NCBI GenBank assembly: GCA_033964015.1
Contig: CM066912.1
Coordinates: forward strand, 31,458,532-31,522,531
From: Scolanthus callimorphus
Taxonomy: Eukaryota; Cnidaria; Anthozoa; Actiniaria; Edwardsiidae
Direction: 5' to 3'
DNA length: 64,000 nucleotides
In this document: in pieces, positions 56,943 through 64,000 of the stretch
How positions within the stretch are numbered: the first letter of the stretch is position 1
Layout: every line of letters begins with the position of its first letter
Notes under the pieces: model-generated
Seen by the model: only the letters and a program-made list of their open reading frames with translations
What the model was told of the DNA's origin: nothing
Database searches by the model: none
Made by a program: the position numbers and the translations under genes

Positions 56943-56962
56943 TGACAAAATAGCGGCTCTTA

Positions 56963-57315
56963 AAGTGCTAGTATGACCAAAATTTGACTTCTTTTTTTAC
57001 CATTTTTTTTTCGGCCTAGTACTTTAATTTTCCACAATACATTCTTGCTGAGTGGATTTTAGCGAAAAATTCCGCCCGGAATACAACGAAAAACGTCTGC
57101 GAAAAGTACGTTTTTTTCGTCCGCCATTAAAATTTTATGTTCCAAAATACGAGCCTGTAATTAAAAATGACAGCGGTTATAGCAGCCTCGTTTTGAATCG
57201 TGACGCACTTTTATCCCCCCTGAGCATCCAGGCCTCTTATTCGTTATTGATACGGCTCATTTTGGGCACACTGAATTTGACACTGGCGTATCGAGGAAAA
57301 CGTTTGGCTAACAGT
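56963..57315. other. Unrecognised insert replacing most of the RNase H region
   Basis: After DKIAAL (about 56945-56962) the DIRS coding pattern stops and AT-rich sequence with T runs follows until the RNase H end reappears near 57320. I do not recognise this segment. Confidence 0.5.
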
Positions 57316-57319
57316 TTCC

Positions 57320-57550
57320 CACATACCGGGGAAAACCAACACGGAGGCCGACCGGGAATCCCGTCTGTCTAGAAGAAAACCCGAATGGTGTCTTAATAAA
57401 ATATTTTTAATGCAGCTATGGTTAAGCTGGAGTTTACGCCTGACATTGATCTGTTCGCGTCTCGCCTGAATTTTCGGGTTAAACCTTACGTATCGTACAG
57501 ACCAGACCCAGGCGCACATGCAGTAAACGCCTTCCACCTCCCCTGGAAAG
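57320..57550 (+). pseudogene. DIRS element 1 RNase H C-terminus and linker
   Basis: Reads IPGKTNTEADRESRLSRRKP with EWCLNK, then FTPDIDLFASRLNFRVKPYV and DPGAHAVNAFHLPW. The D-FASR-N and PDP-A-NAF-W blocks are typical of the segment between RT/RNase H and the recombinase in DIRS elements. A frame change falls near 57405. Confidence 0.7.
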
Positions 57551-57599
57551 GTCTTGAACTTTTGTAATGTGCTTTTGAAATTGAACTTTTGTAATGGAC

Positions 57600-58711
57600 C
57601 CAGAGGACTAACAGAGGACTTTCGGGGAAGGCTATCGACGTCATCCTGAACTCGTGGCGGTCTGGAACCCAAAAGCAATACAGGACGTACCTTCATAGAT
57701 GGCAATCATTCTTTACTACAAAGCAAATTAATCCCTTTTCTGCAACTGTAGAGGATGGGATTGAATACCTCCTAAGCGAGTTCAAGCCGGGACTGTCGTA
57801 CAGTGCAATAAACACTGCAAGAAGTGAACTGTCCATTGTGATTCTACTATCTACCGGCACGACGTTTGGCAGTCATCCTTTGGTATCACGATTTATGAAA
57901 GGGGTCTTCGAAGACCACGATACGAAGGGATATGGGATGTCTCAGTGGTGCTGAATTATATCAAATTACTGGGCCCATCCGAGGAGCTGAGCTTAAAAAC
58001 ACTCTCTTACAAATGCGTAATATGTTAGTTACATTGTTATCGGGGCAGAGGTGCCAAACAATTCATGCATTAACGATAAGTGGTATGAGATTAAGTGATT
58101 CGGAAGTTTCGTTTGAAATTACTAAGCTAATGAAGACATCAACACCTAAACATCACCATCAGCCTTTAGAATTTAAGGCATACATGGGCGACAGGACATT
58201 GTGTGTTGTGGAGTCTTTGAAGAAAGACAGCCGGGGTACGTGGTGAGGCTAATGATCTTTGGTTAAGCTTTGTAAAGCCGTTTACTCCAGTAAGCAAAGA
58301 CACCATCAGTAGATGGATCAAAACATTTCTTAAAGAGGCGGGCGTGGGCACAGGCTCATACTGTGCGCACAGTACTCGCTCTGCCATTACATCAGCAGCA
58401 AAGAGTAAGAAAATTCCCATATTTTTTCTTTTCTTTTCTCATCTGGTAAAGTGGGATGTGTCGAGGGGGTGGGTAAAAATGGTGGGTGGGGTTTGTGTAA
58501 GGGTGGGAACGGGTGGGGTTCAGTGTGAAAAAAATGTAAAAACAAAAAAAATTGTATATGTACATGTTGAAAATATAATAAAATATTCATTTTATTCCCA
58601 TTCAGACGATCATGTCTGCTGCTGGATGGAAATAGGAGAACACGTTTCGCAAATTTTATGACAAGCCAGTCACTGTACCGAATTTTGGTGAACAGCTTGT
58701 TCACCTATGTA
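57600..58711 (+). pseudogene. DIRS element 1 tyrosine recombinase
   Basis: The N-terminal core-binding part reads SWRSGTQKQYRTYLHRWQSF, YLLSEFKPGLSYSAINTARS and HPLVSRFMKGVF. The catalytic part includes LLSGQRCQTIHAL (catalytic Arg in GQR) and AHSTRSAITSAAK (H-x-x-R). Then comes a gap of about 200 bp (58405-58606) with a GTAAGAAA start and a CCATTCAG end, that is, intron-like. Beyond it are MSAAGWK, a stop, and ENTFRKFYDKPV with the nucleophile tyrosine in FYDK. Frameshifts occur near 57935 and 58245. Confidence 0.75.
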
Positions 58712-58831
58712 ACAACACATCTGCTAGTCAATGAATAAATATAGAGGAGCTGTCTTGCTGACCTCTTGCTTGCTCATGGTCACATTTGCTGTAAAGTCTC
58801 ACGTGACTTTGTAGTGGCGTAGACGAAATAG

Positions 58832-59084
58832 AATTAAAAATTAATCGAGACTTACCTGTAAGGTGAAGTTTGATTGTAATTCTATGAAGTGAATTGGCCA
58901 GGAACGTAGAAGTCACACCCACCCTTCATGTTTGGTTCTACATTCTCCCACCCTTTGGGTTAAAATGTGATCATTCGCAAGTTGAAAGACTGAATTACTC
59001 CGTGACTTCTACGTTCCTGACCAATGACTTCATAGAATTACAATCAAACTTCGCCTTACAGGTAAGTCTCGTTTAATTTTAAAT
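58832..59084. repeat. Inverted repeat between the two retroelements
   Basis: Left arm about 58832-58916 (ATCGAGACTTACCTGTAAGG, TTTGATTGTAATTCTATGAA, GAACGTAGAAGTCAC) pairs with right arm 59002-59084 (GTGACTTCTACGTTCCTG, TTCATAGAATTACAATCAAA, TTACAGGTAAGTCTCG). The loop is about 85 bp. It may be a MITE or the inverted repeat of a DIRS-type element. Confidence 0.75.
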
Positions 59085-59400
59085 TTTTTGGCACTATCCC
59101 ATTCTGAAATTTATGCTCGTACATTTCCTTCAAACTTGAATGACAAAAATATGTGTAAATATGTGAGGTGTAAATAGAACTCTTGCCAGTTTGCTGCCAA
59201 CGCGACCACGAGTTGGAACTCGCGACTTTATTCAACCAATAAACCATTACAATAAAATTATGTTAAAATGACACCACATCATCATTTCAGCTTATTTGAA
59301 AGTTTTTGAATATCCAAATCATAGAGAGAGATATTTTTAGCTAGGATTTCCTTTGTTTCCATGCGTCGGTGACGATAAATCCGAATGACAATAGCAGTCG

Positions 59401-59460
59401 AATAATAATAATAATAATAATATAATAATAATAATTTTATAATAATAATAACAACTTTAT
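59401..59460 (+). repeat. AAT microsatellite
   Basis: Interrupted AATAATAAT runs. Similar tracts lie at about 61405-61440, 61471-61520 and 61571-61627. Confidence 0.85.
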
Positions 59461-59702
59461 TATAGTGTCTAGGCTACTAGCGTGCCACAAGTGGCATACT
59501 AATTTGGGACACTCAGTTAAGTGTTATAAGGAATATATAAAAAAAAACTACTATAGCTATACAAGTACTATATATAATATTTAACAATTATTCGCCGAAG
59601 GCGAAGTGAATAGTGGCGAAAAGTCCACGAGACCGGAGGTCGAGGGGACTATGCAAACTCAATTTGCATTGGTAATTAACTCCCTGGGGATTGTGATAAT
59701 AT

Positions 59703-59710
59703 GCTATATA
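59703..59710 (+). promoter_or_regulatory. Candidate TATA box of retroelement 2
   Basis: GCTATATAATAG lies about 105 bp upstream of the gag ATG at 59811. Placement fits a promoter, but only the motif supports it. Confidence 0.3.
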
Positions 59711-59810
59711 ATAGAATGCACATGGACCACACCCTGTCACTTAACTTGAGGTCCACCAGTTGTGGACTCATTTGGCTTTGCTCGGCTTACGTTCAACCCG
59801 ACTAACTCTA

Positions 59811-61406
59811 ATGGCGGAGGAACAGGTTCCTAGAGCAGTGGCGGCTCAGGCTGTAGTACAACAACTTAATCAAGTTGCACCTGCACCAATTCCGGCGGGA
59901 GTTCAACAAGTGCCACTTCAACCAGAAGTTCAACCGGTCGTTCAACCAGTCGTTCAACCAGCAGTTCAACCAGTAGTTCAACAGGCGGCAAATGAACCAC
60001 AAGCGCAAAATGAGGTATGATGACTCCAGCTTTGCTTTTTTCGTATTTGTTCGGTAATTTTCTTGCAAGAGCTTATTTTTGAAGTAGTGAATTTCATAAT
60101 AGTTCAAAATGCCTGTGAGGTTTACCTGAAGTGGTGAATTGTGTAATATTTTAAATGCCTGCGAGGCTTACCTGAAGTGGTGAATTGTGTAATAAAATTA
60201 TTTCAAAATGCCTGCGAGGCTTACCTGAAGGGGTAAATTGTGTAATATTTCAAAATGCCTGCGAGGCTTACCTGAAGTGGGAATTGTGTAATATTTCAGA
60301 ATGCCTGCGAGGCTTACCTGAAGTGGTGAATTGTGTAATATTTCAAAATGCCTGCGAGGCTTACCTGAAGTGGGAATTGTGTAATATTTCAAAATGCCTG
60401 CGAGGCTTACCTGAAGTGGTGAATTGTATATTTCAAAATGCCTGCGAGGCTTACCTGAAGTGGTGAATTGTGTAATATGTCAAAATGCCTGAGAGGCTTA
60501 CCTGAAGTGGTGAATTATGTAATATTTCAAAATGCCTGCGAGGCTTACCTGAAGTGGTGAATTGTATATTTCAAAATGCCTGCGAGGCTTACCTGAAGGG
60601 GTGAATTGTGTAATATTTCAAAATGCCTGAGAGGCTTACCTGAAGTGGTGAATTATGTAATATTTCAAAATGCCTGCGAGGCCTATTTGAAGTTCGTGAA
60701 TTGTGGATTTCGAATTGCCTGCGAGGCCTATTTGCCTGGAGGGGGGAATTGTGTCATTAATTTGATTCAAAATGTCTGCGATTGTGAGGCCTATCGGAAT
60801 AAGTTCAAGTGAAATGTACTTATAATTTGATTTGCCTGCGAGGCCTACGGTGAATTATTGTGTATTTTTGAATTGCCTCTGACGCTAATGTGACTAATTA
60901 GTGTGATTTTTTTCAGTTCCTGAATCAGTGAATTTTGTACTTTAAATTGCCTGCATGGACCTGAAGTGGTAAATTGTGCGATTTAGTTTACCTGTGCGCG
61001 AGGTGAATTAGGTTTAACCTGAGTGAATGATTTTGATTTTTAGTCGCGTTCGGTCGCCAGCGAAACGTACCGGACTGGTAATTTGCAGAATTTTAATTAT
61101 TTTATTGCTTATAGGATGAGTGGTAAATTGATGAATTAAATTTCGATAGATTGCCTGTAAGGTTTTCCTAGAGGAAAGTAACTTTTGTTTTTGTTTTTGT
61201 TTTTGTTTTTGCAAATTTGTTGAGTTTTGATTTGTTGGGTTCTGGTTATTACATGCGGGTTTGAACCATACTTGTGTTGGGGAAACATTGCAGTTTATAA
61301 TAATCTTGTTTATACCGATAAGGGAAATAACTTGGCTAGTAGTAATGAATAATAATATTAATAATGTGATATGACAATAATAATAATTACAGTGTACAAG
61401 TAATGC

Positions 61407-61439
<33 letters not shown>

Positions 61440-62315
61440 GGAAAAATCGAAATGGCTAGCAGTAGTGAATCAATAATAATAATAATAATAATTATAATAA
61501 TAATAACAATAAAAATAATAGTTGCTCACAGGCTCCATTCAACTGTAGCATACAGATGTGTATACTGCTTCATAATAATAATAATAATTATAATGATAAT
61601 GGATATGATGATAATAATAATAATAACAGTTTACCAGTTTCAGTTGTTGGTGCCTTGTTGATAGTAATTCATGTTTGTTGGTTGTTTATGTTATTCTCAA
61701 GCTAATTTTTGTTTTGGAAATTTTTTGTATGTTTGTTTCGCATCCATCTGGTATGGCTAGGACATTTTGCCAACTCTAAATGTCCTTATTTCTTTGGAAT
61801 ATTCATACAGGATGGGACCAACTTGGCTGGGGCAATGCAGAGGTTAACGAGGCTTGAGAACACGGGTCAGAATGCCACGGTCGAGACAGCTTTGCAAGAA
61901 ATCAGACATTACCTGAGGGCGCCAGCGTTTTATAAGGACCAGGCCATTGATCTGCTGATTAATTTAAAAATTGTGGCCAAGGAGACAGCGCATGAGAAAG
62001 CAGCAGAAGATCTGGGCCCCTGTTCCACAGTTTAAAAAATATCTGGAGGCGTTGTTAGGGGATAAGGATAGTGAATCTGTCTTTAAGTGTTTAGCTTCAG
62101 TAGACAAGGCTATGCGTTTGGAGCCTGTGCCACAATACCAGAATCGTGGTGCTTTTGGCCAAAGGGGCAGGGGTCGTACCTCCAGGATAAATATTCAGTG
62201 TTACAATTGTGGGCAATTTGGCCATTTTCAGCGTTTTTGTCCTTTTAGACAAGCGGGTCCACCCCCGAAGAGGGGAAGATTTTCTGGGGGGATGCAATAC
62301 CCTCAGAAATTTTAA
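59811..62315 (+). pseudogene. Retroelement 2 gag with an intron and a zinc knuckle
   Basis: Exon 1 (59811-60014) starts MAEEQVPRAVAAQAVVQQLN and contains a PVVQPVVQ-type repeat. It ends at AATGAG|GTATGA. Exon 2 starts at CATACAG|GATGGG (61811), in the same phase 0, with NLAGAMQRLTRLENTGQNAT and ETALQEIRHYLRAPAFYKDQ. Near 62015-62030 the frame shifts to QFKKYLEALLGDKDSESVF and ends in a knuckle CYNCGQFGHFQRFC and a basic RGRG/PPPKRGRF tail. The frameshift makes this copy defective unless it is a sequencing error. The intron holds the 46-bp repeat array. Confidence 0.6.
60107..60860 (+). repeat. Array of about 46-bp repeats inside the gag intron
   Basis: At least a dozen head-to-tail units contain TGCCTGCGAGGCTTACCTGA, AGTGGTGAATTGTGTAATAT and TTCAAAA. 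Some units lack a few bases (GTGGGAATTG, GAATTGTATATTTC) and copies decay toward the 3' side. Short frames through it are an artefact of the repeat. Confidence 0.9.
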
Positions 62316-62939
62316 CACTTCCCCATGGACAATGTTGTGCTCGGGTAAAGGAATGAATTGGACTTTGGAACGGACTAGGCTTTGGAGTTTTGGAGTGTAA
62401 TAATTATTTATATATTTATTTGTACTATAGGTTATGGATGGCCTATGGTCTAAATAATCAGTAATTCAATAAAGATTATTTATATTGTCTATTGGTTCCG
62501 ATATGTGTTATTTTACAAGCATGTCTGCATATCATTAGTTTTCTGTGTGCCTTGTCTCTGTTTATTCTGCCCGGTTTAGCAATTATTTATGTGTCTGGAT
62601 TTAGGATACACATTTTAGTGTCTATTTCTAACGATAAGACTCAATAATTTTGGTCTTGATCAGGTTAGAGTAACTCCTGCTGGCTGCCGCATCCTCCGGT
62701 AACCACCAGACGTCCTGTTTTCAGGCGTATTGAAGTTGCTCCCTCCTGATTGGGAATCTCGGTTTCGTTCCATGCAATGTCACATTTGTCACAATTATTT
62801 ACAAGACTATTTCGCATTTTGTTTTCTTAGTAAACACTCAAATTTTGTTTGGTCCTTGGTTCTAGATTGTGAGTCGTAAAAGAAAGTTCGTTGCTGATAA
62901 GGACATCAGAGAAAATCTTCTGGTTCAATTTCGAGGTCA

Positions 62940-64000
62940 AGTAAAAACTTCTTATCAGGAAATGTGACTTCATGGGTGGATATAAACGGAATTCCCGTAC
63001 AGGAGGGATCAACAACAGGAGTAAAGGAATGGAATGACGTTTTATCATCTGGTGAAATACCGGACTTGGAAACTATTCGCTTAAGGAACCCAGACACTTT
63101 CACGGCCGGAGAACTACACAAACATCCTGAAGCCTGGGAAAGAGTTCTCGAGGGACATCCACTGCAAGATTGTTTAAATGATTGGATTCAGAATAAAGTG
63201 GATATACTTAAGTGTTCTAAGCCTTTCTTGGGCAAGTTCAAGAAAGTCAAGTATGCTTCCATGTTACCGCCTCAGAAAGAGTTTTTTAATCATGCTTTTT
63301 GTAAGAAGTTCTCTGATTTCATTTGTACGGAAATTTTAAATCGTATTAAGACGGGCGCTTTCAAGATATGGGGAGAGGTGGGCGTCGATGATCCCCCTCA
63401 TTTGGTTCTACCTTTAACGATAGAGCCATCCAAACCACGTTTATGTATTGACGCAAGGTTCTTGAATTTATGGATGAGGGACACGCCCTTCTCCCTCGAT
63501 AACTGTCTGATGTAACCAGATACGTCTATGAGGGTTCCTTTATGACAAAATGCGACGATAAGTCGGGATATGACCATGTTCTTCTATCGGAAAGTTCTCA
63601 GAGCTATTTTGGGTTTAGTTTTGGCGGCTTTTGGTTTGTTTGCGCAACATTACCGTTCGGGTGGAAAATTTCTCCATACGTGTACCACACTATTGGTTTG
63701 GCAGCTTCAGGCTTCCTTAGAGCAAAGGGGATTCCCTGCTCTCTATACATTGATGACCGGCTAAATGGAGAACTGTTAACGCCCACGGGACCTTGGTCGA
63801 TTCTTCCAGCGGACAGATCTCCTAACTTTCGTTTCCTAGCAGCAAAGGGCGCTCTGTTTGTGGTCCTGTCGGTGCTAATAGATCTTGGATATACTATTGG
63901 AATTAAGAAGTCCGTCTTATTCCCCACTACATCTTTGGGTTTATTATAGATTCCATAAAACAATCATTTTTGGTTCCCCGTCGTAAGATAGAGTCCTGGG
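62940..64000 (+). pseudogene. Retroelement 2 reverse transcriptase (partial, frameshifted)
   Basis: Open from about 62940 to 63515, with SWVDINGIPVQEG, KYASMLPPQKEFFNHAF, HLVLPLTIEPSKPRLCIDAR and RFLNLWMRDTPFSLD. The frame then shifts to TKCDDKSGYDHVLL (catalytic motif A), FGFSFGGFWFVCATLPFGW, SPYVYHTIGLAAS and YIDDRLNGEL (motif C, both aspartates present), and IDLGYTIGIKKSVLFPTT. A further shift near 63940 gives FIIDSIKQSFLVPRRKIE up to the edge. Two frameshifts indicate a dead or poorly sequenced copy. Confidence 0.75.

Larger units (their letters stand above)
54553..58711 (+). mobile_element. DIRS-like (tyrosine recombinase) retroelement 1, decayed
   Basis: In order on the + strand: gag (54553-55950), reverse transcriptase (56025-56942), an RNase H remnant and linker (57320-57550), and a tyrosine recombinase (57600-58711). 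This gene order and the recombinase in place of an integrase define the DIRS group. All parts carry frameshifts or stops, so the copy is dead. The first and last positions given are those of the coding remnants; I could not find the terminal repeats. It lies where gene B's ninth LRR exon would be expected. Confidence 0.8.
59811..64000 (+). mobile_element. Retroelement 2 (probable DIRS/tyrosine-recombinase class), runs off the window
   Basis: Contains a two-exon gag (59811-60014, 61811-62315), a candidate AATAAA signal near 62469, and a reverse transcriptase region from about 62940 to the window edge. RT motifs are closest, in my reading, to cnidarian DIRS-like elements, but no recombinase is in view, so the class is inferred. 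Grouping the gag and RT as one element rests on order and orientation only. Confidence 0.55.

Noticed and set aside
60185..60812. Open frames with repeated CEAYLK- and CLRGLPE-type peptides
   Set aside because: They are translations of the 46-bp tandem array; units that lack a few bases change frame, and nothing else suggests coding.
60107..60860. CRISPR array
   Set aside because: Units are head-to-tail with no unique spacers; this is a tandem repeat in a eukaryotic intron.
1..64000. tRNA, rRNA or snRNA genes
   Set aside because: No cloverleaf with A and B boxes and no rRNA-like stretch was noticed on either strand by reading; a covariance-model scan would be decisive.

Overview
The window looks like nuclear DNA of a cnidarian, most likely an anthozoan such as a stony coral. 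It is AT-rich, with small exons, GT-AG introns, many foldback MITEs, DIRS-type and other retroelements, and large modular receptors built from MAM, CCP, SRCR and LRR domains. I saw no prokaryotic operon structure, no rRNA and no tRNA. The organism call is an inference from this style; I ran no database search.

Two tandem paralogues of one receptor gene, both on the + strand, form the backbone. Gene A (about 1481-22910) can be followed from a signal-peptide exon to a stop codon through 26 exons. In order it encodes a MAM domain, a CCP/Sushi domain, an SRCR domain, an LRRNT cap, fifteen leucine-rich repeats (one per exon, phase 2), three cysteine-rich modules and a membrane region of about eight helices. 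The spliced exons sum to 4035 nt (1344 codons plus stop), and every intron phase agrees. Gene B (24714 onward) repeats this exon by exon through LRR exon 8 (53854-53928). After that a decayed DIRS-type retroelement begins, and no further receptor exon is recognisable before the window ends.

B's introns are swollen by mobile DNA. They hold a near-complete APE-type LINE with one long intact ORF (27978-31865), CR1/L2-like LINE fragments in both orientations, a gag-only LTR element with matching TSDs (43849-45472), several TA-flanked MITEs (one sitting at a splice donor) and long foldback elements. A's introns carry smaller insertions, including a solo LTR and a relic of a DUF3504-like gene.

From 54.3 kb to the end the sequence is mostly retroelement. 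DIRS-like element 1 (54.55-58.71 kb) has gag, RT, an RNase H remnant and a tyrosine recombinase. It is broken by frameshifts, by a MITE nested in gag, and by loss of an RT catalytic aspartate. Element 2 (59.8 kb to the end) has a two-exon gag whose intron carries an array of about 46-bp repeats, followed by an RT region that runs off the window.

The most notable biology is the receptor itself: a MAM-CCP-SRCR-LRR ectodomain on a cysteine-rich, polytopic membrane module. Also notable are the locally homogenised CCP exons of A and B, and a shared GC-AG intron.
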